Origin: Wenzhouxiangella marina
GTDB lineage: Bacteria > Pseudomonadota > Gammaproteobacteria > Xanthomonadales > Wenzhouxiangellaceae
Direction: 5' to 3'
Length of the DNA: 64,000 nucleotides
NCBI RefSeq assembly: GCF_001187785.1
Contig: NZ_CP012154.1
Coordinates: 2,660,501 to 2,724,500 of the forward strand
Shown: in pieces, positions 8,374-17,274 of the stretch
How the letters are laid out: each line of letters opens with the position of its first letter
Numbering within the stretch: position 1 is the first letter of the stretch
Translations under genes and position numbers: made by a program
Notes under the pieces: model-generated
The model's input: the letters and a program-made list of their open reading frames with translations, nothing else
Database searches by the model: none
Told to the model about the DNA's origin: nothing

Positions 8374-9497
8374 TGTGGATCGTCCTCTCCTTCCGGCACC
8401 ACGTAGTCGGTGATTTCCAGGCCGAAGCCATCGAGGGCATGGAGTCGCTTCGGCGCGCCGAAGACCTGCATGCGGCGAATGCCCAGTTCGGCGATGATCT
8501 GCGCCGCGATGCCGTAGCTGCGCAGGGCCTCGGCGGCGGGATCCCGAGCACTGTCGGCACCGCTCGAACGACCGGATCGCAGCAGACCGGCCAGACGCGA
8601 CTCGTCGTCCTCATCATAGCCGAGCACCAGGGCCAGGCCCTTTCCGCGCCGGTCGATGTCGGCCAGGGCCGCGTCGAGGGGCATGCCGAAGCCGGGATCG
8701 GTCAGGCCCAGCACGTCGCCGAGCAGCTCGGGCACGTGAACCCGGACCGGAAAGCTCTCGTCGGCGTGAATCTCGCCGCGTACCAGAGCCCAGTGCAGCT
8801 TGCGATTGATGCGGTCCCGGAACACCTTCAGCTGGAACGGTCCGTGCGAGGTGCCGACCTCCTGGCTGTGGACGCATTCGACGTTCTGCTCGGTGCCCAG
8901 ACGGTAGCGGATCAGATCGGCGACCGTGCCCATGCGCAAACCATGCTCGGCGGCGAAGGCCTCGAGTTCCGGACGGCGCGCCATCGTGCCGTCCTCGTTG
9001 AGAATCTCGACCAGCACCCCGGCAGGCTCCAGGCCCGCCAGCAGGGCCAGGTCCATGCTGGCCTCCGTGTGACCTGCACGTGCCAGCACCCCGCCCGGCT
9101 GCGCCATCAGGGGGAAGACATGACCGGGCTGATTGAGGTCCTGGGGCCGTGCATCGGGGGCGACGGCGGTACGAATCGTGTGGGCGCGATCGTAGGCCGA
9201 GATGCCGGTGGTGACCCCTTCGGCGGCCTCGATGGAGACGGTGAAATTGGTCTGGTGGTGGCGATCCGTATCCCGCACCATCAGCTGAAGGCCCAGCTGA
9301 CTGCAGCGCTCTCGGGTCAGCGACAGACAGATCAGGCCGCGCCCGTAGCGCGCCATGAAGTTGACGTCCTCGGGCCGCGTCAGGCTGGCTGCCATGATCA
9401 GGTCACCCTCGTTCTCGCGATCCTCGTCGTCGAGCATCACGACCATTTTCCCGGCCCGGATGTCGGCCAGGATGTCGGGAATGGAATCGAATTTCAT
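8370..9497 (-). CDS. ribB: 3,4-dihydroxy-2-butanone-4-phosphate synthase with a degenerate GTP cyclohydrolase II-like C-terminus
   Basis: The first ~205 residues form an intact RibB domain with the DDEDRENEGDL metal/substrate loop (23-33) and GHTEASMDLALLAG; this makes the four-carbon unit of riboflavin from ribulose 5-phosphate. The C-terminal ~165 residues resemble the RibA fold (RVHVPELLGDVLG, then GKGLALVLGY, and YGIAAQIIAELGI), but the cysteines that bind zinc in active GTP cyclohydrolase II (C-x10-C-x-C after the E-x-L-x-GD motif) are absent. Function as a bifunctional RibBA is therefore unlikely; a separate ribA is expected elsewhere. Such hybrids are known in proteobacteria. The start shares one base with the ribE stop. 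Confidence 0.92.
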   Translation of the reverse strand: MKFDSIPDILADIRAGKMVVMLDDEDRENEGDLIMAASLTRPEDVNFMARYGRGLICLSLTRERCSQLGLQLMVRDTDRHHQTNFTVSIEAAEGVTTGISAYDRAHTIRTAVAPDARPQDLNQPGHVFPLMAQPGGVLARAGHTEASMDLALLAGLEPAGVLVEILNEDGTMARRPELEAFAAEHGLRMGTVADLIRYRLGTEQNVECVHSQEVGTSHGPFQLKVFRDRINRKLHWALVRGEIHADESFPVRVHVPELLGDVLGLTDPGFGMPLDAALADIDRRGKGLALVLGYDEDDESRLAGLLRSGRSSGADSARDPAAEALRSYGIAAQIIAELGIRRMQVFGAPKRLHALDGFGLEITDYVVPEGEDDPQ

Positions 9498-10096
9498 CAG
9501 GTCTGTCGTTGCTCCAGCAACCGGTCCATGTAGCGCGCCAGCAGGTCCACTTCCAGGTTCACTTCGTCATTCTCTCGCAGGCGACCCAGGGTCGTGACTT
9601 CGAGGGTGTGGGGAATCAGATTGACTTCGAATCGATCCCCCCGCACCCGGTTGACGGTGAGGCTCACGCCGTCCAGGGTGACCGAGCCCTTGGCCGCCAC
9701 GAAGCGGGCCAGCTCGGCGGGCACCTGGAATTCAAGCCGACGATTGTCGCCCAAAGGCGTGATCGCGGCCAGACGGGCCAGGCCGTCGACGTGTCCGGTC
9801 ACCCAATGACCGCCCAGGCGGTCGCCCATGGCGAGCGCCGGCTCGAGGTTGACGGGAGCGCCTTCGGCGAGGCGTCCGAGGCTGGTGCAGCGCAGGGTCT
9901 CACCCGACAGGTCCGCCTCGAAGCCCTCGGTCGTCAATTCGAGTGCGGTCAGGCAACAACCGGCCACCGCCACGCTGTCGCCCTCGCTCCACCGAGCGGG
10001 TTCCAGCTCAGGACATCGGATGGCCAATCGGGCCCCGTCGCCCCGAGCGCTGAAGGATGTGACCGTGCCAACGGCCTGAATGATTCCGGTAAACAT
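9497..10096 (-). CDS. ribE: Riboflavin synthase, alpha chain
   Basis: Dismutates two lumazine molecules to riboflavin. The 199-residue protein shows the two tandem lumazine-binding repeats: MFTGIIQAVGTV at the N-terminus with SVAVAGCCLTAL, and HWVTGHVDGLARL with GSVTLDGVSLTVN in the second. The genes are named ribE or ribC depending on nomenclature. It lies 32 bases downstream of ribD and its stop shares a base with the ribB start. Confidence 0.96.
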   Translation of the reverse strand: MFTGIIQAVGTVTSFSARGDGARLAIRCPELEPARWSEGDSVAVAGCCLTALELTTEGFEADLSGETLRCTSLGRLAEGAPVNLEPALAMGDRLGGHWVTGHVDGLARLAAITPLGDNRRLEFQVPAELARFVAAKGSVTLDGVSLTVNRVRGDRFEVNLIPHTLEVTTLGRLRENDEVNLEVDLLARYMDRLLEQRQT

Positions 10097-10128
10097 GATC
10101 CCTGTGTCCTGCGCCCGCTCGAGGGCAC

Positions 10129-11217
10129 TCAGAGGCGATAGCGGAAACGCCAGTCGGCACCGATCCGACGGGCATCCAGCAATTCTAGATGGTGGCGATC
10201 ATCGAAGTTTTCCATCCCCGGCAGCGCCAGCATGGGCGAGCCCTCACCGAGCAGCACCGGGGCCTGGTAGACGAGCAGTTCATCGACCAGGCCGGCCTCG
10301 ATCAGCGCTCCAGCCAGGATCGGCCCCGCTTCGACGTGCACCTCGTTCACCGCCCGTTCGGACAGCGCCCCCATCAGGGCCGCAAGGTCCACGCGCTGCC
10401 CATCGGGTGCCGGCAACGCCAGCCACTCGACCCCGTCGCGCTGCCAGGGTGAAACGGTGCCTGCCGTGGCCACCAGCACCCGGCCGTTGAGTTGCAGCAT
10501 GCGGGCACGCTCGGTGAGGCGGGCGCGGGAATCCACCACCACCCGCAAGGGCCAGCGATCGATGCCGGGAAGACGCAGATTGAGGTGCGGATCGTCGGCG
10601 AGGACGGTCCCGATGCCGGTCAGAATCGCCGAGGCCCGCCCGCGCCAGCGCTGAACGTCCTGACGTGCGGCGGCGCCGGTGATCCATTTCGAGCGCCCGT
10701 CCGGCCCGGTCGTCCGGCCATCCTGGCTGATCGCCAGCTTGACCCGAACCCAGGGACGCCCGCGTTCGAAGCGGCTGACGAATCCGGCGTTCAGGGCTCT
10801 TGCCGCCGGCTCCATGAGGCCGGAACGAACCTTGATGCCGGCCCGCGCCAGGCGGTCGAGCCCATTGCCCGCGTTGGCCGGAAAGGGATCGACCATGGCC
10901 GCGATGACTTCACCGATGCCCGCCTCGATGAGCGCCTCCGCGCAAGGCGGGGTCCGACCATGATGGCTGCAGGGCTCGAGCGTGACGTAGGCGGTCGCAC
11001 CTCGCGCCCGCACGCCCGCCTCGCGAAGCGCATGCACCTCGGCATGCGCTTCGCCGGCGGCTCGATGGAAACCGCGCCCGACGATCTCGCCATCCTGAAC
11101 GATGACGCAACCCACCGCCGGATTCGGGTCGGCGGTCAAGCGGCCGCGCTCGGCCAGGCGCAGGGCCTCGGCCATGAAACGGTGATCATCGGCGCTGAAT
11201 TCGTAGGCGGTCATCAT
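10129..11217 (-). CDS. ribD: Bifunctional diaminohydroxyphosphoribosylaminopyrimidine deaminase / 5-amino-6-(5-phosphoribosylamino)uracil reductase
   Basis: Catalyses the second and third steps of riboflavin synthesis. The N-terminal zinc deaminase carries HAE (58-60) and PCSHHGRTPPC (Cys83, Cys92) as the zinc site; the C-terminal reductase begins at about residue 150 with PWVRVKLAISQDGRT and includes GIGTVLADDPHL and VHVEAGPILAGALI. At 362 residues it is full length. Two adjacent ATGs (11217 and 11214) are equally plausible starts. It follows nrdR by 25 bases. Confidence 0.95.
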   Translation of the reverse strand: MMTAYEFSADDHRFMAEALRLAERGRLTADPNPAVGCVIVQDGEIVGRGFHRAAGEAHAEVHALREAGVRARGATAYVTLEPCSHHGRTPPCAEALIEAGIGEVIAAMVDPFPANAGNGLDRLARAGIKVRSGLMEPAARALNAGFVSRFERGRPWVRVKLAISQDGRTTGPDGRSKWITGAAARQDVQRWRGRASAILTGIGTVLADDPHLNLRLPGIDRWPLRVVVDSRARLTERARMLQLNGRVLVATAGTVSPWQRDGVEWLALPAPDGQRVDLAALMGALSERAVNEVHVEAGPILAGALIEAGLVDELLVYQAPVLLGEGSPMLALPGMENFDDRHHLELLDARRIGADWRFRYRL

Positions 11218-11242
11218 CTTCTAAGCTACCGGGCCGTGCGCC

Positions 11243-11758
11243 TCAGTCGTCCTTGTCTGCCCGCTCTTCCAGCAGGGAAATCTGGCGCCGGTCGATGGTG
11301 CCGGGGTGTTCCCGCTCGAGCCGTTCGATCTCCTCACGGAAGGCCTGGACGTCCTCGAAGCGACGATAGACCGAGGCGAAGCGCACGTAGGCCACCTGAT
11401 CGAGGCGAGCCAGCTCGCCGGCCACCCAGTCGCCGATCTGCTGGCTGGAAATCTCGGGCTCTTCCAGGGTGCGGATCTGGCGGACCAGCTTGCGGATCGA
11501 GCGCTCCACTTCCTGCGTCTCGACGGGCCGCTTTTCCAGTGCCTTCAGCATGCCGCCGCGCAGCTTGTCCTCGCTGAAGGCTTCCCTCGAACCGTCGGAC
11601 TTGATCAGGTTGGGGGCCTTGAGCGCGGGCGTCTCATAGGTGTTGAAACGGGCGCCGCATTCGGCGCACTCGCGACGCCGACGGATCTGAAATCCGTCGG
11701 AGGTCAGCCGGGAATCCACCACCCGGGTGTCGGTGTGGTTGCAGAATGGACACCACAT
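11243..11758 (-). CDS. nrdR: Transcriptional repressor NrdR
   Basis: Nucleotide-sensing repressor of ribonucleotide reductase genes. 171 residues. The N-terminal zinc ribbon has four cysteines (Cys3, Cys6, Cys31, Cys34) with the usual VVDSR and IRRRRECAECG basic stretch, followed by an ATP-cone domain from about residue 48 (IKSDGSREAFSEDKLRGG). The N-terminus reads MWCPFC rather than the more common MHCPFC. It sits between glyA and ribD, its conserved place. Confidence 0.97.
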   Translation of the reverse strand: MWCPFCNHTDTRVVDSRLTSDGFQIRRRRECAECGARFNTYETPALKAPNLIKSDGSREAFSEDKLRGGMLKALEKRPVETQEVERSIRKLVRQIRTLEEPEISSQQIGDWVAGELARLDQVAYVRFASVYRRFEDVQAFREEIERLEREHPGTIDRRQISLLEERADKDD

Positions 11759-11840
11759 GCCGAATCAGCCCGGCCCGCGCTTCGCACCAGACGCCGCGGA
11801 TCGCGGACGTCCCGGAGAAAACGGTGAAGACAGACGCGGA

Positions 11841-13103
11841 TCAGGCTGCACGGTAGACCGGATACTGGCGACACAGCTCGAGCGCCGAGGCGCGGCTCCG
11901 CTCGATGACCGACTCGTCGCCCATGTGATCGAGCACGTCGCAGATCAGGCCGGCCAGGCGCGCGCAGTCCTCCGGCAGGAATCCTCGCGTGGTCACCGCC
12001 GGGGTCCCGATACGAAGCCCGGACGTCACGAAGGGCGAGCGCGGCTCGCCCGGCACGGTGTTCTTGTTGACCGTGATATTGGCACGCCCGAGCGCTTCCT
12101 CGGCGTCCTTGCCGGTGATATCGGCATCGATCAGATCGATCAGGAACAGGTGATTGTCGGTCCCTCCGGACACCACCTTGTAGCCGCGTTCCAGCACCGT
12201 GGCCGCCATCGCCCGGGCATTGTCGATGACGCGCTGCTGGTAGGCCTTGAACTCCGGCTCCAGGGCTTCCTTGAAGGCCACCGCCTTCGCTGCGATGACG
12301 TGCATCAGCGGCCCGCCCTGACAACCTGGGAAGACCAGGGAATTGAATTTCTTGGTCAGCGCCTCGTCGTCAACGGAAGACAGGATGATCCCGCCACGCG
12401 GGCCGCGCAGGGTCTTGTGCGTGGTCGAGGTGACGGCGTGCGCGTGCGGCACCGGGTTCGGATACACGCCCGCGGCGATCAGGCCCGCCACATGGGCCAT
12501 GTCGACCAGGAACCAGGCGCCGACCGAATCGGCGATCTCGCGCATGCGTGCCCAGTCGACCACCCGCGAATAGGCCGAAAAACCGCCGATCAGCAGCTTC
12601 GGACGATGTTCCTCGGCCAGCTCGGCCATGCGGACGTAGTCGATCTGCCCGGTGGCCCGATCGAGGCCGTAGTGCACGGCATGGTAGAGCTTGCCCGAGA
12701 CATTGACCTTGGCGCCGTGGGTCAGATGCCCGCCTTCGGACAGATCCATGCCGAGGATCGTATCGCCCGGCTGAAGCAGGGCGTGAAACACCGCCTGGTT
12801 GGCCTGCGAGCCCGAGTGCGGCTGGACGTTGGCATAGCTCGCCCCGAACAGGGCCTTGGCGCGCTCGATGGCCAGCTCCTCGGCGATATCGACGAACTCG
12901 CAGCCACCGTAGTAGCGACGGCCAGGGTAGCCTTCCGCGTACTTGTTGGTCAGCACCGAGCCCTGCGCCTCCATCACCCGGGGGCTGGCGTAGTTCTCCG
13001 AGGCAATCAGCTCGATGTGATCTTCCTGGCGCTGCTCCTCGGCTTCGATCGCCTTGGCCAGCTCCGGATCGAATCCTGCGATGGTGTATTTGTCGTCGAA
13101 CAC
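11841..13103 (-). CDS. glyA: Serine hydroxymethyltransferase
   Basis: PLP enzyme that interconverts serine and glycine and charges tetrahydrofolate with one-carbon units. Motifs: [13 protein letters not shown] near the N-terminus, [40 protein letters not shown], and [12 protein letters not shown] with the PLP-binding lysine. I place the start at a GTG (13103), giving 420 residues that begin [19 protein letters not shown]; this aligns in register with the normal family N-terminus. An ATG at 13145 would add 14 atypical residues and is the alternative. Downstream is nrdR after 82 bases. Confidence 0.93.
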   Translation of the reverse strand: MFDDKYTIAGFDPELAKAIEAEEQRQEDHIELIASENYASPRVMEAQGSVLTNKYAEGYPGRRYYGGCEFVDIAEELAIERAKALFGASYANVQPHSGSQANQAVFHALLQPGDTILGMDLSEGGHLTHGAKVNVSGKLYHAVHYGLDRATGQIDYVRMAELAEEHRPKLLIGGFSAYSRVVDWARMREIADSVGAWFLVDMAHVAGLIAAGVYPNPVPHAHAVTSTTHKTLRGPRGGIILSSVDDEALTKKFNSLVFPGCQGGPLMHVIAAKAVAFKEALEPEFKAYQQRVIDNARAMAATVLERGYKVVSGGTDNHLFLIDLIDADITGKDAEEALGRANITVNKNTVPGEPRSPFVTSGLRIGTPAVTTRGFLPEDCARLAGLICDVLDHMGDESVIERSRASALELCRQYPVYRAA

Positions 13104-13192
13104 GGCCGCGTTTCCCGAATGGCTCAAAGCCCGCAATGATAGCATCAAGCGGGCGCCTCAGACCCTTACGCAGCGGCCCTGCAAGGACTGAA

Positions 13193-13216
13193 GCGGGCTG
13201 GGAACACCCAGCCCGC
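13193..13216. terminator. Perfect 10-bp stem-loop between glyA and the roadblock gene
   Basis: GCGGGCTGGG and its exact complement flank a four-base loop (AACA). It lies 86 bases downstream of the roadblock gene stop and about 90 bases upstream of the glyA start, both on the minus strand. The run after it on that strand (TTCAGTCCTTG) is not U-rich, so intrinsic termination would be weak; it may instead be a structural or transcript-protecting hairpin. Confidence 0.4.
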
Positions 13217-13301
13217 CCCTTTCAGGATCACCGCAAGAAGTCACTCGAGAACACCGGGCGAATCGGTCGCCGGCACCGCGAGTCAGCGCGGGCCCAAGGA
13301 C

Positions 13302-13703
13302 TCAGGCAGACTCAAGACTGAGTCGCAGCTCCGAGGCAGCCCGTCGAGCCTCCAGGAAGATCTTGCCGATCAGGGCGCCCGGGTCGGTCGATACGGCCAG
13401 CACCGCATCGTCCCCGGCCTGGACCAGCAACACGGCCCCATTCGTTCCTTCGATCAGCAGCTGACGCATCGTGCCACGCTGGGTTTCCTCGATGGCACGT
13501 TCGGCCAACGCCAGCAGGGAGGCGGACATCGCGGCGAAGCGATCCGGATCCACGCCCTGCTGAAGCACCGATGCGATCACCAATCCATCGCTGCTGATGG
13601 CCGCCGCCGCTCTGACCCCCTTCTCACCCTGGCTCATCAGCTTGCGAAGGATGGAGCGAATCTCCGAGGCCTTGGCCCCTTGCGACACAGTCTTGATATC
13701 CAT
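13302..13703 (-). CDS. Roadblock/LC7-domain protein (MglB-like)
   Basis: A 133-residue cytoplasmic protein with the roadblock/LC7 fold: an N-terminal helix (SEIRSILRKLMSQ), a strand pair around VRAAAAISSDGLVIASVL, a long central helix (DRFAAMSASLLALAERAIEE), then strands with LLIEGTNGAVLLVQAG and DAVLAVSTDP. Family members often regulate small GTPases, as MglB does for MglA. A GTPase gene is encoded about 2.4 kb upstream on the same strand. Start ATG at 13703 is preferred; a TTG at 13721 is the alternative. The partner is inferred from context. Confidence 0.8.
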   Translation of the reverse strand: MDIKTVSQGAKASEIRSILRKLMSQGEKGVRAAAAISSDGLVIASVLQQGVDPDRFAAMSASLLALAERAIEETQRGTMRQLLIEGTNGAVLLVQAGDDAVLAVSTDPGALIGKIFLEARRAASELRLSLESA

Positions 13704-13777
13704 GGGATAGGGCGACTCCAAGAGCGATTTGAAAAGTCCCCGGACATCGATGATCGACGTCCGGGTAGTGCAGCGTG

Positions 13778-14185
13778 TCAGACCTGCGCTTCGATTTCCG
13801 GCAGAGCCTGGCGAACCTTGGTCAACACCATGCCCATATTGGCCGATCGACGGCAGACGAAACAGGCTACCTGTTCCTGACTTCGCTTGGAGCGAATGAA
13901 GACATGAATCAGGTTGTCGCTGTTGACGATCATTTCCTGAAAATAGTGGGACCCATCGTCCTCGACACCGCGTGCCTTCTTGAACATCCGCTCGATCGCC
14001 ACGACGTTCGAGCCCTGGAACATCTCGGCAGTGGCCGCCGCCAGCATGTCCATGACTTCACTCGGGTGGGAATCCACCGTCTTGATGCCGATCAGCATCC
14101 CCGACTCCAGATCGACATACCCACCGGCCACACACTCCGGGATCGACTGAATCGCTCTTTGCAGTACTGAATCAAGATCTGACAT
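13778..14185 (-). CDS. Small roadblock-like protein, function unknown
   Basis: 135 residues, no signal peptide. The helix-strand-strand-helix-strand pattern (SVLQRAIQSIP; GGYVDLESGMLIGI; SEVMDMLAAATAEMF; YFQEMIVNSDNLIHVFI; then VLTKVRQALPEIE) looks like a second, divergent roadblock domain. It has three cysteines, two in ACFVCRR (Cys107, Cys110) spaced as a CxxC pair. A purine-rich ribosome site precedes the ATG (AAGGAGGAA on the minus strand). It sits 75 bases before the roadblock gene and after the ABC-phosphatase gene. I do not recognise an exact family; the fold call is by pattern. Confidence 0.65.
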   Translation of the reverse strand: MSDLDSVLQRAIQSIPECVAGGYVDLESGMLIGIKTVDSHPSEVMDMLAAATAEMFQGSNVVAIERMFKKARGVEDDGSHYFQEMIVNSDNLIHVFIRSKRSQEQVACFVCRRSANMGMVLTKVRQALPEIEAQV

Positions 14186-14261
14186 TTCTTCCTCCTTGAA
14201 AGCGTGTTACTGGATATCGCCATGACGGCGATACGGAAAGACCGGAGCACGCCGTCCCCGA

Positions 14262-15587
14262 CTATCCATTTCTTCGTTCTTGCAGGAACTCCTCGAAGCG
14301 CTCCAGAAACTGGACCTGTTCGAGGGATTGAATCCATCGCCGCTCGATCTTTCGAACGCCGTCGATCGCTTCGGCTGCGGAGTCACCGCGCCAGATGCGC
14401 CAGGCGGCCAGAGCGGTCCCGGTGCGCCCGTGCCCGGCATGGCAGTGCACCGCCACGACCTCTTGTTCATTCAGCCACTGATCGATCTGCTGACAGAAAC
14501 CGATGGCCTGCAGATTGGTCGGTGCCGTCATGTCATCGATTGGAACGTGTCGGGCCTGAATACCGCGTTCTGCCAAGGCCTCATCGAAGTCGAGTGGCTC
14601 TTCGAGCAGGGTCAGCAAGCGCGTGACGCCGACGCGCTGAAGGGCGTCCAGATCGTCTTCGAGATCGTTGACCACGCCGGGACGAGGCGTTCCCGCCAGG
14701 CGCCCCTTGTCCAGCCAGGCAAAGCCGTTGGGACCCGCCCAGGCACTCATCGCCTTGCGGGCCGGCTCGGGCAAGGGAGGCAAGGGTGGGCAGGACTCGT
14801 CGAGTTCCTCGGCAGCCGCATCCGGTCTCGGGCTGTTGCAGGTCCCGCGATCGACGAACTCGCGACCGGCCTCGGACGCAGGCCCGTCGAAGAAGCGCTC
14901 GGAACTTTCCCATTCGACGATTCGTCCGGACACCAGCATGCCCACCCAATCCGCATGGCGACGGATCTGCGCCTGATGGTGCGACGCAAGCAGCACACAA
15001 TGGGTCGTCGACCAGCGCTTGAGCAGGTCCATCACGAGCGTGGAACCATCCTCGTCCAGGCCCACCGTGGGCTCATCGACACAGAGCAATACCGGCTCGC
15101 CAAGCACCTGGCGCAGAATCGCCACCACACGCTGGGCATAGAGCTCCAGTTCAAGTACGGGCGTATTCAGAAAGGATTCCAACCATTCGCAATCCATTTG
15201 CGCGAGCAAGTCCAGCACCTGCCGCGTCTGTTGCCTTCGATCAAGCTGATGTCGTTCATTCAGGCCGTGCAGCAGGTTTTCCCGAACCGTCGAAACGAAC
15301 AGGCGAGCGTCCTGAGCGACCAGGCTCGGCCACCCGGCCTGGCCGGCGATCAAGCCCAGATAACGCATCTCCCCCCAGGTCTTGAAGCTGCCGCTCTGCT
15401 GCGCGATTCCGCAGATGGCTCGAAGCAAAGTGGACTTGCCGACGCCGGTCGGCCCCATCAGCGCATGCAGGCCGGCGCCGGACAGCTCCAGGTCGACTTC
15501 GGCCAGGACCACTCGGTCGCCATAGCCAACGCCGAAACCTTGCAACCACAGGGGCTGCTCTCCGATGGACGATGCCTTGTTCGACAT
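14262..15587 (-). CDS. ABC-type ATPase fused to a dual-specificity protein phosphatase
   Basis: A 441-residue fusion with no membrane segment. Residues ~12-235 form an ABC ATPase: Walker A GPTGVGKST (45-53), Q-loop Gln92, Walker B LLCVDEP (167-173) followed by TVGLD, and switch His203. The ABC signature is degenerate: LELYAQR stands where LSGGQ-x-QR is expected (about 147-153). After an acidic, proline-rich linker (~255-280), residues ~300-441 form a cysteine phosphatase with the P-loop HCHAGHGRT (381-389; catalytic Cys382, Arg388) and a candidate general acid in VPIDDMTAPT (Asp351/352). The ATG at 15587 has AGGAG seven bases upstream; another ATG is directly before it. Context points to signalling rather than transport. 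Confidence 0.85.
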   Translation of the reverse strand: MSNKASSIGEQPLWLQGFGVGYGDRVVLAEVDLELSGAGLHALMGPTGVGKSTLLRAICGIAQQSGSFKTWGEMRYLGLIAGQAGWPSLVAQDARLFVSTVRENLLHGLNERHQLDRRQQTRQVLDLLAQMDCEWLESFLNTPVLELELYAQRVVAILRQVLGEPVLLCVDEPTVGLDEDGSTLVMDLLKRWSTTHCVLLASHHQAQIRRHADWVGMLVSGRIVEWESSERFFDGPASEAGREFVDRGTCNSPRPDAAAEELDESCPPLPPLPEPARKAMSAWAGPNGFAWLDKGRLAGTPRPGVVNDLEDDLDALQRVGVTRLLTLLEEPLDFDEALAERGIQARHVPIDDMTAPTNLQAIGFCQQIDQWLNEQEVVAVHCHAGHGRTGTALAAWRIWRGDSAAEAIDGVRKIERRWIQSLEQVQFLERFEEFLQERRNG

Positions 15588-16069
15588 CATCGGTCTCCTG
15601 TCCATGGCCAGATCCACTGCTGCGCTGAAGCGACGGTCAAGTCATCAACCGCCACGGCACAGCGTGCCCGGCCATCACTCGATTTTGGTATTGGAGCCAG
15701 TCTGATCATCAGGCGACCGCCACACCGCGGCGCCTCATGCCTCCCTTCAGTCGGCGTGTACTGCAGAAACCATCAAGTTCAGGGCTGCCACTGGACATCG
15801 ACCTGCGATCCAATCTCAGCCTGATGAAGTTCAGAGACTAGATCCATTGGGAAAAATGTCCATAGAGGATTCCCCTAAAAATTTCACCGTAACGGGAAAT
15901 AAAGTGACCCAGTTCGCATCCCGCGCTGCGAATAGCGAAACACGGTCGGAGGAATGCTTGGCACGAAAACTCGGAGAAAGCGTGCTCGGGTCATTCGTCG
16001 TGGAGTGACGCGACGGGATCCAGAAGTCTGTACGGTGTCCTGGCGCCAACGGCCTCCGCGCGGCGAAGC
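15588..16069. other. Non-coding stretch between the GTPase and ABC-phosphatase genes
   Basis: About 480 bases without a credible gene. The middle (15840-15905) is clearly more AT-rich than its surroundings and would suit a promoter for the ABC-phosphatase gene, but no convincing -35/-10 pair stands out. A 72-codon frame on the minus strand (15831-16049) lacks a ribosome site and protein-like composition. The gap means the five-gene module may be two transcription units. Confidence 0.5.
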
Positions 16070-16636
16070 TCAGCGGGAATGATGTCGATGAACCATCGGA
16101 TGCAGCTCGGCCACCAGCGCCAGCAGCGCCACTTTCACATCATCGCGCTCGCGCGCATCGACTTCGAAAACGGGCAGACTCAAACCTTCTTCCTGCAAGG
16201 CAAGGCGATAGGGCTCGAGATCGACGGCTTCGGAAAGATCACAGCGCGTGATGCCGACCACCGTGCCCGACCCCGCCCGATCCATCAGAGAGCGAAACGC
16301 CTTCAGGTAGAACTCGAGGTCACCAAGGGGATCGGGCCGCGCATGATCGAGCAACAGCACGAGGCCGATCGCCCGCTCGGCCAGGATGTCCCACATGAAG
16401 CTGAAGCGTTCCTGTCCCGGCGCGCCGATCAGCTGGATCGTGGTTCGATCATCGATGTCCAGCGTGCCGTAGTCCATCGCCACGGTGGTCTGCGCCTTGC
16501 GCTCCCGGACCTCATCGCTGGCTCCGGCCTCCGTACGAGACACGGGGCTATCACTGACGGCAGCGATGGCCGAGGTCTTGCCGGCGCCGACGGGACCGGC
16601 GAACAGAATGCGATCGAGTTGGCCACGCATACTCAC
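16070..16636 (-). CDS. Small Ras-like GTPase, COG2229/MglA-like
   Basis: A 188-residue GTP-binding protein. P-loop GPVGAGKT is at 14-21; switch-II region LIGAPGQERFSFMWDIL starts at 69, where the canonical DxxG aspartate is replaced, as is usual in this family; the guanine-specificity motif reads TRCD (130-133). Family members act with roadblock proteins as polarity or signalling switches. The start is taken at a GTG (16636) that overlaps the TGA of the preceding gene; an ATG at 16630 is equally possible. No lipidation or membrane signal is seen. Confidence 0.85.
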   Translation of the reverse strand: MSMRGQLDRILFAGPVGAGKTSAIAAVSDSPVSRTEAGASDEVRERKAQTTVAMDYGTLDIDDRTTIQLIGAPGQERFSFMWDILAERAIGLVLLLDHARPDPLGDLEFYLKAFRSLMDRAGSGTVVGITRCDLSEAVDLEPYRLALQEEGLSLPVFEVDARERDDVKVALLALVAELHPMVHRHHSR

Positions 16637-17274
16637 AATCCGGACATGCGTTCGAACAGGCGCGACCAGAACCCCCCGGCCGCGGGCGCCTCAACGGCAT
16701 CCTTCGAAGCCGGTGCAGACACGGAATCGGGCTGGGAACTGACGACGCGGACGTACCCGGCCGCGACCACCGCGTTGAAGAAGCGCAGCGCTTCGGTCTG
16801 GGGCACGCGAAGCTTGCGATAGGCGATCGACATGCTGCTCGGACGCCTCGCCAGCAGTGAGGCCAGGGCAAAGAGGGACTGGGCGTGAGGCAGCCGAGTG
16901 AAGTTCGGCCATTGCCGCATCTCGATGATGTCATAAGGATGGCACTCGTCGATCAGCGCCGAGTCGGAGGCGAACCATCCTGCCCGATACAACAGTTCAT
17001 CGAGTGCGCGCGCACCGCCATCGGGCGATGCCGAGTCTGCTTGCATGATCAAGGCCTCGGGCCGAGCAGTAAAGAAGCCTTCCTCGGAGCGGATATGGGA
17101 CTTGAACAGCTTGCGAACGGGGTCGATCCAGACATGGCCATGATCCGGAACCTTCAGTAGGACTGGGTCGGTCCCTTCGATGGACTGTCGGATCGGTTGA
17201 ATCAGACAATCGGCTGCCGCAAACCGAGGCAAGCTCGATGCGGCGCCCCTTGGCTTGCGACTCATTTCACGCAT
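16633..17274 (-). CDS. Unrecognised protein of the GTPase module, possible winged-helix C-terminal region
   Basis: 213 residues, start uncertain (ATG at 17274 or 17265). The N-terminal part is basic, the middle carries no named motif, and residues ~140-190 (SLFALASLLARRPSSMSIAY then TEALRFFNAVVAAGYVRVV) have the look of a winged helix: a recognition-type helix pair followed by a beta wing. A linker rich in Ala/Ser/Pro leads to a terminal amphipathic helix (FWSRLFERMSGL). It overlaps the GTPase gene by four bases. In Streptomyces conservons a winged-helix DUF742 protein occupies the equivalent place, but I see no direct sequence match and treat the parallel as inference. Confidence 0.6.
   Translation of the reverse strand: MREMSRKPRGAASSLPRFAAADCLIQPIRQSIEGTDPVLLKVPDHGHVWIDPVRKLFKSHIRSEEGFFTARPEALIMQADSASPDGGARALDELLYRAGWFASDSALIDECHPYDIIEMRQWPNFTRLPHAQSLFALASLLARRPSSMSIAYRKLRVPQTEALRFFNAVVAAGYVRVVSSQPDSVSAPASKDAVEAPAAGGFWSRLFERMSGL

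Noticed and set aside
9480-11260. FMN riboswitch in front of the rib genes.
   Set aside because: The gaps between nrdR, ribD and ribE are 25-32 bases, far too short for the aptamer, and no conserved aptamer segments are visible.
15831-16049. 72-codon minus-strand frame between the GTPase and ABC-phosphatase genes.
   Set aside because: No ribosome site, unlike codon use, and covers a region that should hold a promoter.
16276-16430. GTPase lacks the usual DxxG aspartate and has TRCD instead of NKxD.
   Set aside because: The same changes are usual in the COG2229/MglA-like group (GxPGQERF and TxxD), so they do not argue for loss of function.
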